Source: DATDRM01 sp035291705 (GTDB taxonomy: Bacteria > Chloroflexota > Anaerolineae > Anaerolineales > UBA4823). Taken from it: a DNA stretch of 13,253 nucleotides. The position numbers were made by a program, and so were the translations under genes. Below the pieces are notes generated by a model, which made no database searches, was not told the origin of the DNA, and worked only from the letters and a program-made list of their open reading frames with translations. How positions within the stretch are numbered: the stretch's first letter is position 1; each line of letters begins with the position of its first letter. Location of the stretch: contig DATDRM010000048.1 of assembly GCA_035291705.1 (NCBI GenBank), positions 1 to 13,253 on the forward strand. Direction: 5' to 3'. Positions 1 to 6,865 of the stretch are shown piece by piece.

Positions 1-210
1 TACAATAATAAAAGGGGTGAGGAGCATTACTTTATAACCAGAATCCCACCCAATGAACCGATCTTAGGGGGCTCCGAAGCTAAGCGTCAATCTCCCACTA
101 ATCTCTATGCATTTGAGTGGGTAGATGCAAAACAGCTAAAAGATTTAAATCTCCTACCCGTAGCAGCTCGAAGGATATGTCTTGAATTCTTGCAGCGACA
201 AAAGTCGTAG
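1..210 (+). CDS. NUDIX hydrolase, C-terminal fragment (partial)
   Basis: The frame is open from the first base to TAG at 208-210 and gives 69 residues; the 5' part lies outside the window. The peptide has the EEHYFITRI strand, a Pro/Asn turn, the NLYAFEWVDAKQL segment and the LLPVAARRICLEFL helix. This order is typical of the C-terminal third of small NUDIX hydrolases, which cleave nucleoside diphosphates linked to another moiety. The NUDIX box itself (GX5EX7REUXEEXGU) is not in the window, so the family call rests on the tail only. Codon usage is clearly more AT-rich than in the genes to its right, so it probably belongs to a different transcription unit and perhaps a different origin. It converges on the methyltransferase gene, with about 60 bases between the two stops. 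Confidence 0.6.
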   Translation, partial: YNNKRGEEHYFITRIPPNEPILGGSEAKRQSPTNLYAFEWVDAKQLKDLNLLPVAARRICLEFLQRQKS

Positions 211-271
211 CAGGTGAAGAATACTTTCGGCTGGAAATCTTGTTTTACGTTACGAAGTTTGCCAAATATAC

Positions 272-1708
272 TTATCGACGAGCCGCGATCTTTTGGATAA
301 AAGCCTCGCCCCTGGCAATCAGGTCTGCCTGGCCGGGCGGAGGTCCAGCTTCAGCCAGCAGTTGCACGGTACGTTCTCTCAACAACTGGATGGCTTGAGG
401 GTGGTTCTTTTCCTGCCACGCCTCCAGACTCAAGCGGGGAAAAGTCTGGCTGACGTAATGGGCTTCCCGAAAAAGCTTCAACGTCATTTCGGAGGTGAGA
501 AAGTGGCCGCCCGGGCCGGCGAGGGCGATTTCATCCAGGGCGACGTTGCCATCGTCGAGGGGAAATCCAGCAGAGAAACGGCGCGCCTGTTCGATCACTT
601 CATTGGCGTAAACGACAGTGGCGGGGGAAAAAGCTTTCGAACCGAGATTGCCGCCCACGAAAGGGGCTAACCCGACTTTGCCAATACAACTGGTCAGGTG
701 GTCCATCCAGAGCAGCCCGCTGGCTGGGAGATCGGGCCCCCAGCCCAGGCCGCTCCCGGAGGTGCCGGCGTGGGGTATCTTATAGTAGGACATCATCTCG
801 GCACAAGACAGGTTCAGTAAAAAGGTCAGGGGATCGTAATAATCGACCATGGATTTCATATCGAAGTAAGCCGGCAAACTGCCCAGGATGACCGGCGTGC
901 CTTCCCTGACCAGCTGGCAGAAAGTGAGGCCAGCCAGTAATTCCGCGGTCAAGAGGGCCAGGGTGCCGGCGGGGGTGATGGGGGTGGACATGCCAACCAT
1001 CCCGTAGTTTGAGCAGATCAGCGGCAGGCCACGCTGGATGGCGGCGAGCATCTTGTCGGTAGTACCCTCGTTCAGGATCAGTGGGGTAACCGGGTTAAAG
1101 TAGGGAATCACAAATGGCCTGGCGGCCAGATCGCCATGTAAATGCTCGAGCAGGTCCAGGGCAGGAATAAACAGATTCTCATCGGATATGAGGATCACCA
1201 GCGGCTTGACCGTGTTGGCGATCATTTCCAGCACGGCGTACAGGTCGGCAATGCTTTGAGGCAGGTCTTGAAGGATACCGATGGTCGAAATGACGTCGAA
1301 CTGGGGCAAGGCCTGGCCCAAGCGTACAGACTGCGCCATGTGCTGCCTGGAGAAAGGCGAGACCTGGTCGGTAGCGGGGTCCTGGTAATACAGGTTGGTC
1401 ACCCCGATCCCGAAGCGCGGGCGGTCTTCGCCCAGGCGGAAGACGAACTCTCCGCGGCGGTCATAGATATCCACGGTAGGCGGAGTTGATTTTATGGCCC
1501 ATTCGACCAGGCCGGGAGCAAGCAACACACGCTCCTCTTCGACAAGGATGGCGCCGTCAGATGCGGCGAAAATCCGCCTGGCGCTAGGCGAGTCGACGCG
1601 CACCCCAACCGAAGATAAGATTTTCAGCGCGTAAGCATGGGTCTGCTCGATCTGGTCAGGGGATAAAACGGTAATCTGGGGTCGAACCAGGGGTTTATGG
1701 TCGTTCAT
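272..1708 (-). CDS. MttB-superfamily (trimethylamine methyltransferase-like) protein, non-pyrrolysine
   Basis: A complete 478-residue protein of the length expected for the MttB family (Pfam MTTB). Family members move a methyl group from a methylated amine or quaternary amine to a cobalamin (corrinoid) protein. The N-terminal motif LSPDQIEQTHAYALKILSSVG, the NYGMVGMSTPITPAGTLALLTAELLAG segment near residues 233-262 and the C-terminal GGHFLTSEMTLK (about 401-412) are family hallmarks. There is no internal TAG, so this is a non-pyrrolysine member, whose known relatives use substrates such as glycine betaine, proline betaine or carnitine; the substrate here cannot be read. No corrinoid protein gene is beside it. 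The ATG at 1708 is preceded by AAGGAG (1716-1721) at 7 nt. A terminator separates it from the metal island, so it is probably independently transcribed. Confidence 0.85.
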   Translation of the reverse strand: MNDHKPLVRPQITVLSPDQIEQTHAYALKILSSVGVRVDSPSARRIFAASDGAILVEEERVLLAPGLVEWAIKSTPPTVDIYDRRGEFVFRLGEDRPRFGIGVTNLYYQDPATDQVSPFSRQHMAQSVRLGQALPQFDVISTIGILQDLPQSIADLYAVLEMIANTVKPLVILISDENLFIPALDLLEHLHGDLAARPFVIPYFNPVTPLILNEGTTDKMLAAIQRGLPLICSNYGMVGMSTPITPAGTLALLTAELLAGLTFCQLVREGTPVILGSLPAYFDMKSMVDYYDPLTFLLNLSCAEMMSYYKIPHAGTSGSGLGWGPDLPASGLLWMDHLTSCIGKVGLAPFVGGNLGSKAFSPATVVYANEVIEQARRFSAGFPLDDGNVALDEIALAGPGGHFLTSEMTLKLFREAHYVSQTFPRLSLEAWQEKNHPQAIQLLRERTVQLLAEAGPPPGQADLIARGEAFIQKIAARR

Positions 1709-1745
1709 GGTTAGGCTCCTTAAGGGGAGAGGTCAACTTTTGCCT

Positions 1746-1774
1746 ATTTTACGCTAAACGACGAACAGGTTAAA
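1746..1774 (-). promoter_or_regulatory. Possible promoter of the MttB-like gene
   Basis: On the minus strand a TAAAAT -10-like hexamer lies at 1746-1751 with a weak TTTAAC -35-like element at 1769-1774 (17-nt spacer). It lies between the upstream terminator hairpin and the Shine-Dalgarno of the methyltransferase gene. Only the -10 is a good match, so this is a tentative call. Confidence 0.3.
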
Positions 1775-1813
1775 CACAAAAGCCCTGACTGGTTCGCAGC
1801 AGGGCTTTCGTGT
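1774..1813 (-). terminator. Strong rho-independent terminator ending the DUF1573/copB block
   Basis: The arms 1774-1787 (ACACAAAAGCCCTG) and 1800-1813 (CAGGGCTTTCGTGT) pair over 14 positions with one mismatch around a 12-nt loop. Read on the minus strand the hairpin is followed by a T-containing stretch (CTTTTGTGTTT). It lies about 100 nt past the TAG of the DUF1573-like selenoprotein gene and before the promoter region of the methyltransferase gene, so it most likely ends the leftward metal operon. The A-rich opposite side may also let it work on plus-strand transcripts. Confidence 0.75.
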
Positions 1814-1912
1814 TCCTACGAAGGCTGGTGACTTTGAAGGCTTGGTTCCACTCTCTAGCTATAGTGTAGCAAAAATCTTTCCTGTTTTGACTTAATGATT
1901 TTGCAAGCCGAA

Positions 1913-2407
1913 CTATGGCACCCAGTTGGAGACTACGGTCAGGATGCGCTCGGGCTGCTGCGGGTCGTTGCTGGGCAGGTGGACACGGAAGTCGTGGAAG
2001 CCACCCATGTCGCCGTGCATCATGAACTCCATCGAGAGGGTCGTGCTTTCACCGGGATCGAGGGCCATCGCACCGATGGCAGGATTGGGCGGTCAGCATC
2101 CCGCGGCAACTTCGATATACGGTTGGCCGGTGAGGCGTAGGGGCTTATCTCCCACGTTGGTCAGGGTGAAGGAGGCCGAGACCGTCTCACCCAGGCGGAT
2201 GTCGCCCAGGTCGATCTTTTCCTGGTCTACTTTCAAGCTCGGCGCGCCCTGCACTTCGATGGCGGCCTCAGGAGTCGCATCGCCGCGCCGGGTGGCCCAG
2301 AGCGCCAGGCCGATCAGCGCGATCCCACCCAGGGCGATCAGCAGTGGCCAGAGTTTCCTGGCCTGGTTCTTTTTACGTTGACTGCGTTTCGATTTCTTTC
2401 CTTTCAC
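1913..2407 (-). CDS. Membrane-anchored DUF1573-like selenoprotein (Cys-Sec motif)
   Basis: A naive reading ends at TGA 2093-2095 after 104 residues, but the same frame continues for 59 more codons to TAG at 1913-1915, giving 164 residues with selenocysteine at 105. Residues 1-18 are very basic, 19-38 form one membrane helix, and the rest should be extracytoplasmic. The segment KIDLGDIRLGETVSASFTL (about 64-82) followed by LTNVGDKPL is the DUF1573 / Ig-like beta-sandwich signature. After the UGA come PPNPAIGAMALDPGESTTLS and a Met/His-rich MEFMMHGDMGG segment, then a typical sandwich end (SNDPQQPERILTVVSNW). From memory, homologues carry Cys-Cys-Pro-Pro at this site, so Sec would replace the second Cys; this should be confirmed by alignment. 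A GTG start at 2405-2407 has GGGAG about 10 nt upstream. It is the last gene of the copB block. The role is unknown; a vicinal Cys-Sec pair suits redox chemistry or soft-metal binding. Confidence 0.82.
2064..2080 (-). promoter_or_regulatory. Bacterial SECIS-like hairpin after UGA 2093-2095
   Basis: Twelve bases after the UGA, minus-strand GCCATC pairs perfectly with GATGGC around the 5-nt loop GGTGC. The loop spans +19 to +23 from the UGA. Bacterial SECIS elements (bSECIS) lie inside the coding region just after the UGA, with a G at the start of a small apical loop and the loop roughly 16-37 nt from the UGA; this element fits. The stem and loop were read directly, but no folding energy was computed. 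Confidence 0.75.
2093..2095 (-). other. UGA recoded as selenocysteine (codon 105)
   Basis: The in-frame TGA follows TGC (Cys104) and precedes CCG CCC (Pro-Pro). Downstream protein is conserved in character and ends at a TAG, and a SECIS-like hairpin follows at the expected distance. A sequencing error or nonsense mutation of a Cys codon (TGC/TGT to TGA) is the alternative. Confidence 0.8.
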
Positions 2408-2426
2408 AATGGCGTTACTCCCTATT

Positions 2427-2463
2427 TAGTCGAATAGTTCATTAGTTTTATAGTCGTATAGTT
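2427..2463. repeat. Intergenic 13-bp direct repeat pair
   Basis: TAGTCGAATAGTT (2427-2439) and TAGTCGTATAGTT (2451-2463) are direct repeats with one mismatch and a 24-base period, in the AT-rich gap between the 4Fe-4S protein stop and the DUF1573-like start. They could be a regulator site, a remnant of a short intergenic repeat family, or chance in AT-rich DNA. Nothing else is recognised in this roughly 100-base gap. Confidence 0.5.
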
Positions 2464-2511
2464 GCTTCTACCGGCTGGTTTGCGTGACCCATGGAAAAAG
2501 AATCTCAATGT

Positions 2512-3876
2512 TCATCCGATGAGAAGAACCAGCATGCCCAGGGACGCGGCCAGGCAAAAGGCGATCACCGGGGTGGCTTGCAGGGTTGCTTGGTGAGGCT
2601 GGAGCTGCTCGCTGGCGATGCGCCGCGCTATCAGCCCAGACCAAAAGCACCCGCCCAGGATAACGAATGTCTGCAAGGCAGGCACGGTCTGGGTCAGGTA
2701 AGGCGTCCAGCCGGCGCCGGTGGCGCCGAACAAGTTCCATCCCCAGCCGAGCGGGTCGGAGAGCGCCGGCCACAGATAGGAGAGGTTGGTAAAGACAAAC
2801 GCCAGGCTAAAGGCGATCCACGCTGCCAGACCCAGCGGGACCAGCGCATAGGCGAAGGAAATGAACGCCTTGCGCGGCTGGAGCCTGGATCGGGACCACT
2901 TTTTGCCAGCCGTCACAGCCAGCAGGAACAGGCCGGGCAGCAGTCCAAAGACGAGCGCCAGGAACGCCAGGACATACCCCAGCCAGGCAATCGAGCCGAC
3001 CGCATAGGCAGAGGTTTTCAGGACGCCCCACGGCCCAAGCAGGACGGCGGCGTAGACCATCGCCGAGCCGAGCATGATGAAGGCCTTGAAGGCTTCGTCC
3101 AGTTTGCGACCGGTTGGACGCGACAGGTCGGCTCCGAAGGCGCGCAGGTTCAGAGCGATGTTGTCGTGTGGGCAGGTGCGCAGGCACTCCATGCACGTGC
3201 CGCAGTAAGTATTTTTCACCAGCCCGCCCGGGAACACCTGCCAGGGGCAGCCATAACCGTCGGCACTGCCGGTGTAGCAGGTTTTTTCGGTGTGGGCTGC
3301 ACAGACGGCGGTATCCTTGACCCGCAGTTCGACCGGCGCCAGCTGCGAATACAGCCCGATGAAGCCGCCCACCGGGCAAAGGTAGCGGCAAAAGGCGCGC
3401 CGCTCGAAGACCAGGCTGGCAGCGACAGCGACGAATAAGAAAGCAGCCAGGACGATGGCGGTGGCGCGCGGCTGGGTCAGCACCACCGTGCTGAACAGGG
3501 CGACCAGGGCAAAGGTCCCGTTCTGCAGCCAGATGTTGCGCAGTGCCTTCGGCCAGCGCTTTTGCAAGCCAAGACCTTTTCCAACCGGCCGGAGCACAGC
3601 GCCGCGTTGCAGCCACTCGCCGGGGGCCGGGATAGGGCAGATGCTGCACCATCCCCGCCCGAAAAAAGGCACGGCGATCAGCATCAACAGCGCCCACCAG
3701 GCGATCCACACGAAGAGGATACTGAAATTGCGGCTGCCAACTGGCGTGCCGGCAAAACCGGCCAGGATGGCGAAGACGAAGCCTCCCAGGGCGATGGCGG
3801 TGATCAGGAACTGCGGCCAGCGGCTGCGCAGCAGGGGTTTGACCAGGGGGAGGCGGGTGAGCTCGAGAGGCGCCAT
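2512..3876 (-). CDS. NapH/NosR-like polytopic membrane 4Fe-4S protein
   Basis: A 454-residue protein from the ATG at 3876; a GTG at 3891 would add five residues. ATG is preferred because GGA lies 5 nt upstream, but neither site is strong. It has an N-terminal helix pair (about 23-75), GWCSICPIP (Cys77/80), FCRYLCPVGG (Cys163/167), further Cys at 192, 200 and 210, then the ferredoxin motif CGTCMECLRTCP (Cys225, 228, 231, 235), which binds one 4Fe-4S cluster. About six hydrophobic helices follow. The paired CxxxCP membrane motifs and ferredoxin motif resemble NapH, NosR and CcoG, which pass electrons from quinol or the cytoplasm across the membrane. No nap, nos or cco genes are present. It follows the PCYCGC lipoprotein gene by about 21 nt, so it may supply electrons to that exported protein. 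It ends in TGA, which I take as a true stop. Confidence 0.8.
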   Translation of the reverse strand: MAPLELTRLPLVKPLLRSRWPQFLITAIALGGFVFAILAGFAGTPVGSRNFSILFVWIAWWALLMLIAVPFFGRGWCSICPIPAPGEWLQRGAVLRPVGKGLGLQKRWPKALRNIWLQNGTFALVALFSTVVLTQPRATAIVLAAFLFVAVAASLVFERRAFCRYLCPVGGFIGLYSQLAPVELRVKDTAVCAAHTEKTCYTGSADGYGCPWQVFPGGLVKNTYCGTCMECLRTCPHDNIALNLRAFGADLSRPTGRKLDEAFKAFIMLGSAMVYAAVLLGPWGVLKTSAYAVGSIAWLGYVLAFLALVFGLLPGLFLLAVTAGKKWSRSRLQPRKAFISFAYALVPLGLAAWIAFSLAFVFTNLSYLWPALSDPLGWGWNLFGATGAGWTPYLTQTVPALQTFVILGGCFWSGLIARRIASEQLQPHQATLQATPVIAFCLAASLGMLVLLIG

Positions 3877-3897
3877 TGGAGTCCGTTGCACAGTCCG

Positions 3898-4407
3898 CTA
3901 CGGCATGTTGGATGGGCCGAACTTGGCGTATGCCTCGTCGACGTAAGCGCGGATTTCGGGAACGCTTTTGCCTTGATCGAGCAGGCGCATGGCGTCCTGG
4001 GTGATGTCCACGCAAATCGAGCAGCCCAGGGCATGCGCATCGAAGGTTACCGCGCCGGACTCGTCTACGCCAGAGATGTAGCAGGCATAATTCGACTTGT
4101 GGCCGACCGCGCCGCAGCCGCAGTAGCAGGGCAGCTGCTGCAGCACCTCAGGATTGGCGACCGCAAACTGGTAAGCCTGCTGCACCACGACTGGCGCGCT
4201 TTGCACGTCGGCCGGCATTTCAGGCATGGGCGCCATCGGGAAGCTGTGCTCGTCTGTTGTGTTGCTGGCAGAACAGCCGGTTAATAATCCAGAGAACGCA
4301 ATAAGTAAAATTGAAAGCGCTATCCACAAGAACGATCGCTGGTTGGGGAAAACATACTTTAAGAGTCTTGTCGCGGTCGTTTTGGAGTGAGAACCGATAA
4401 AATTCAT
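3898..4407 (-). CDS. PCYCGC-motif lipoprotein
   Basis: A 169-residue protein. A hydrophobic helix at about 27-44 ends in the lipobox GLLTGCS (Cys45), so the mature protein should be lipid-anchored outside the cytoplasmic membrane. Residues 54-66 are Met/Pro-rich. The core holds PCYCGCG (93-99; Cys94, 96, 98), Cys109, and GCSICVD (Cys129, Cys132), followed by an acidic amphipathic tail. This matches the family of unknown function named for its PCYCGC motif (Pfam PF13798). Six conserved cysteines outside the cell suggest metal binding (Cu, Hg or Zn) or a cluster, but no function is proven here. The ATG at 4405-4407 has AGGA 8 nt upstream. The 26-residue pre-signal stretch is long, but no other Met is available. 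It lies between copB and the NapH-like gene on the same strand. Confidence 0.8.
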   Translation of the reverse strand: MNFIGSHSKTTATRLLKYVFPNQRSFLWIALSILLIAFSGLLTGCSASNTTDEHSFPMAPMPEMPADVQSAPVVVQQAYQFAVANPEVLQQLPCYCGCGAVGHKSNYACYISGVDESGAVTFDAHALGCSICVDITQDAMRLLDQGKSVPEIRAYVDEAYAKFGPSNMP

Positions 4408-4435
4408 TCGTTATCCTATGTACAGAACACCTGGG

Positions 4436-4450
4436 AGACCCTAAGGGTCT
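4436..4450. other. Short inverted repeat between copB and the PCYCGC gene
   Basis: AGACCC-TAA-GGGTCT is a perfect 6-bp stem with a 3-nt loop. The minus strand has no T-run after it, so it is not a standard terminator in the direction of the operon. It could be an mRNA-processing or attenuating hairpin. A second inverted repeat, ATAGGCA-AAAT-TGCCTAT at 4510-4527, overlaps the copB stop codon and also lacks a T-run. Confidence 0.35.
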
Positions 4451-4523
4451 TTATGGACGATTATACTGGCCCAGGCCGATCGCTCCAGCGCTATCTGGCG
4501 TGACTTGGCATAGGCAAAATTGC

Positions 4524-6773
4524 CTATAGCTGCACCCGGCGCAGCAGCTGGGCGTTGATCGCCACGATCACGGTGCTGAGCGACATGAACAGCGCTCCGA
4601 TCGCCGGAGAGAGCAGGATGCCCCACGGAGCCAGAACGCCGGCCGCCAGGGGCAGGGCGACAATGTTGTAGCCGGTGGCCCAGGCCAGGTTCTGGATCAT
4701 CTTGCGGTAGCTGGCCCGGCTTAGTTCGATGACCTTGACCACATCCAGGGGGTTGCTCCGGACCAGGATGATGCCGGCCGACTCCACAGCAACGTCCGTC
4801 CCGCTGCCAATGGCGATGCCCACGTCGGCGCGGGTCAGCGCCGGGGCGTCGTTAACGCCATCCCCGACCATCGCCACCCGCTTGCCCTGGCGTTGCAGTT
4901 CGATCACCTTCTTATCCTTATCCTCCGGCAAGACCTCGGCGAAGTAGCGGTCGATACCCAGTTCGCCCGCCACCGCTTCCGCCACTGCCCGGCTGTCGCC
5001 GGTGAGCATGGCCACTTCCACGCCCATCTTGTGCAGGCGATCCACGGCCGCCCTGCTTTCCGGCCGGATCACGTCCGCCAGGGCGAAGGCCGCCGCGACC
5101 CGTTCTTCCTGCACCAGGTAGACCACGGTCTGTCCTTTATGGCCGGCCTCAGCGCTAAACCGCTCCAGCGCGGGTGGGACGCCCAGCTTGAGCATCTCCA
5201 GCAATCCAGGGCTGCCCATATAAACCATTTTTCCATCGGCGCGGGCGCGCACCCCGCGGCCTTTGAGGGCTTCAAACTCGCCTACCGCGGGCAGCGCCAG
5301 GTCTTTCTCCTGGGCTGCTTTGCGGATCGCCTGGGCGATAATGTGCTCGGAGTCGCCCTCCACGGCCGCCGCCAGAGCCAGGGCCTGGGACGGCTCCCAA
5401 CCGTCTGCGGCATTTAAAGCCACGACGCCTTGCTCGCCTTGGGTAAGCGTGCCGGTCTTGTCGAAGATCACCACATTTATCTCGCGTGAAGTCTCCAAAG
5501 CCAGGCGATCCCGCACCAGGACGCCATTGCTCGCCCCCAGGGAGGTGGTAATCGCCACGACCAGGGGGATCGCCAGACCCAGGGCATGCGGGCAGGCGAT
5601 CACCAGCACTGTGACCACGCGCTCGACCGCTTCCAGGCCGAAACCGACGGCGATAGTCCAGCCAATAGCGGCCAGGGCAGCCACGATCAGCGCAGTGTAG
5701 AAAAGCCAGGCGGCAGCCTTGTCAGCCAGCAGCTGGGTGCGGGACTTGCTCAGTTGCGCCTGTTCCACCAGGCGCATGATGCCGGCCAGGGCAGTCTGGT
5801 CACCAGTGGCAGTCACCCGGATGCGCAGGCTGCCCTCGGCGTTGAGCGTGCCGGCGATGGCCTTATCGCCCGGACGCTTTTTAACCGGTTTGGATTCGCC
5901 GGTGATCATGGCTTCGTTGACGTCCGATTCGCCCTCCTCCACCATCCCATCGGCGGGGACTCCGGCCCCTGGGCGTACCAGCAGCAGGTCGCCTGGCTGT
6001 AACTGGCTGACCGGCACGGTCTCGACCTGACCATTCTCCCGGATGCGCTCGGCAGTGTCCGGCATCAACCTGGCTAGCTCGTTCAGAGCTCCCGAGGCCT
6101 GGCGCACGCTGCGCATCTCCAACCAGTGGCCCAACAGCATGACATCGATCAACGTCACCAGCTCCCAATAGAAGTTCTCGCCCAGGTTAAAGGCGGTCGT
6201 TGCCAGGCTGTATAGGAAAGCCACGCCAATTGCCAGGGAGATCAGGGTCATCATCCCCGGCTGGCGATTTTGCAGCTCGGGGATCGCCATGCGTAAGAAT
6301 GGCAGGCCGCCGTAAAGAAAAACGATCACGGAGAAAAGGGGGACGATCCATTGGCTGAGGGGGAAAGACGGCATGCTGAAGCCCAACCATTCCTGGATCA
6401 TCGGCGAGTAAAGCAGCACGGGGATGGACAGCGCCAGGCAGACCCAGAAACGGTCGCGGAAGAGGCGCTCGTGGCCGGTGTGGTCGGTGTGGGCTTTGTG
6501 TTCGGCGCTGGAGGCGGGCTGACTCAGCGCGTGGTCATGACCAGGGTGGCCCATCATTTCGGCCTGACCTGTGGTTGCGCTTACAGCGGGATGATGGGCA
6601 AGGGTCATGTCATGTCCAACTGTTTCAGCTCCGCTCGGATGGGTGGTGGGTTCCATCTCAGGGTGCGAGTGGCTAGTCCCCTTGTTGGGAGGCTGGTGAC
6701 TCGAGTGGTCGTCGGCCTGAGAGGGATGATGATGCTCACCGGAAGGTTGATGGTTATATTGATCCTTGTTCAT
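4524..6773 (-). CDS. copB: CopB-type heavy-metal P1B ATPase
   Basis: A complete 749-residue pump exporting copper or silver from the cytoplasm. Residues 1-103 are rich in His and Met and replace the Cys-type metal-binding domains of CopA. The core has two lead helices (about 106-163), TGES (291-294) in the actuator domain, the membrane motif CPH (394-396) inside VIACPHALGLAIPLV, the phosphorylated Asp438 in DKTGT, SEHIIAQAI in the nucleotide domain, GDGVND (637-642), and MSLSTVIVAIN in the last helix (730-740). CPH plus the SxST last helix and His-rich N-terminus define the CopB (P1B-3) subgroup, reported to prefer Cu(II)/Ag(I) or Cu(I). AAGGA lies about 8-9 nt before the ATG. It is divergent from the ArsR-type regulator and leads the block ending in the DUF1573-like selenoprotein. 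Confidence 0.93.
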   Translation of the reverse strand: MNKDQYNHQPSGEHHHPSQADDHSSHQPPNKGTSHSHPEMEPTTHPSGAETVGHDMTLAHHPAVSATTGQAEMMGHPGHDHALSQPASSAEHKAHTDHTGHERLFRDRFWVCLALSIPVLLYSPMIQEWLGFSMPSFPLSQWIVPLFSVIVFLYGGLPFLRMAIPELQNRQPGMMTLISLAIGVAFLYSLATTAFNLGENFYWELVTLIDVMLLGHWLEMRSVRQASGALNELARLMPDTAERIRENGQVETVPVSQLQPGDLLLVRPGAGVPADGMVEEGESDVNEAMITGESKPVKKRPGDKAIAGTLNAEGSLRIRVTATGDQTALAGIMRLVEQAQLSKSRTQLLADKAAAWLFYTALIVAALAAIGWTIAVGFGLEAVERVVTVLVIACPHALGLAIPLVVAITTSLGASNGVLVRDRLALETSREINVVIFDKTGTLTQGEQGVVALNAADGWEPSQALALAAAVEGDSEHIIAQAIRKAAQEKDLALPAVGEFEALKGRGVRARADGKMVYMGSPGLLEMLKLGVPPALERFSAEAGHKGQTVVYLVQEERVAAAFALADVIRPESRAAVDRLHKMGVEVAMLTGDSRAVAEAVAGELGIDRYFAEVLPEDKDKKVIELQRQGKRVAMVGDGVNDAPALTRADVGIAIGSGTDVAVESAGIILVRSNPLDVVKVIELSRASYRKMIQNLAWATGYNIVALPLAAGVLAPWGILLSPAIGALFMSLSTVIVAINAQLLRRVQL

Positions 6774-6784
6774 TGAATCGATCC

Positions 6785-6812
6785 TTTACACAAAGAAGCA
6801 ATGCGGTAAAAT
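6785..6812 (+). promoter_or_regulatory. Probable promoter of the ArsR-type regulator/CDF pair
   Basis: TTTACA (6785-6790) and TAAAAT (6807-6812) are separated by 16 nt and match the sigma-70 consensus well. Transcription would start near 6819, just before the palindromic operator, so a bound repressor would block it. This promoter lies inside the longest possible regulator frame, which argues against a start at 6773. Confidence 0.5.
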
Positions 6813-6814
6813 AT

Positions 6815-6820
6815 ATTATA
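6815..6820 (-). promoter_or_regulatory. Probable copB promoter -10
   Basis: A perfect TATAAT lies on the minus strand about 40 nt upstream of the copB ATG. No good -35 is found at 16-18 nt; that region overlaps the palindrome at 6827-6840, as expected if an ArsR-type protein binds over the promoter. Confidence 0.5.
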
Positions 6821-6826
6821 TCTGAA

Positions 6827-6840
6827 TATTTGTTCAAATA
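6827..6840. promoter_or_regulatory. Candidate ArsR/SmtB-family operator
   Basis: The perfect inverted repeat TATTTG-TT-CAAATA sits in the AT-rich gap between the divergent copB and regulator genes. Operators of the SmtB/CzrA/CadC group are AT-rich inverted repeats with TGAA/TTCA half-sites, and TGAATATTTGTTCA is visible here. One bound dimer could control both directions. Confidence 0.55.
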
Positions 6841-6865
6841 CTCATTAATGAGGCTAAACCTGTCG

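Noticed and set aside
272..1708. Pyrrolysine in the MttB-like protein
   Set aside because: No in-frame TAG occurs in the 478 codons; the gene is a normal sense frame.
2512..2514. TGA ending the NapH-like protein as a third selenocysteine codon
   Set aside because: The frame runs on for about 30 codons, but the peptide is basic and low in pattern, it has no Cys-like context, the protein already has full family length, and no matching hairpin was seen at +13 to +29.
2491..4284. Long plus-strand open frames opposite the NapH-like and PCYCGC genes, and a 402-codon minus-strand frame at 2807-4015
   Set aside because: They overlap strongly supported genes, have Arg/Ala/Gly/Gln-rich shadow composition typical of GC-rich DNA, and lack domain patterns.
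4510..4527. Inverted repeat at the copB stop codon as a terminator
   Set aside because: ATAGGCA-AAAT-TGCCTAT pairs well but has low GC and no T-run on the minus strand, and the next gene continues in the same direction.
4441..4626. Short minus-strand frame at the end of copB
   Set aside because: It overlaps the well-supported copB C-terminus in another frame and has no recognisable content or ribosome site.
6773..6865. N-terminal extension of the ArsR-type regulator to an ATG at 6773
   Set aside because: This stretch holds a good promoter and the palindromic operator and encodes atypical sequence for the family, so it is most likely untranslated.
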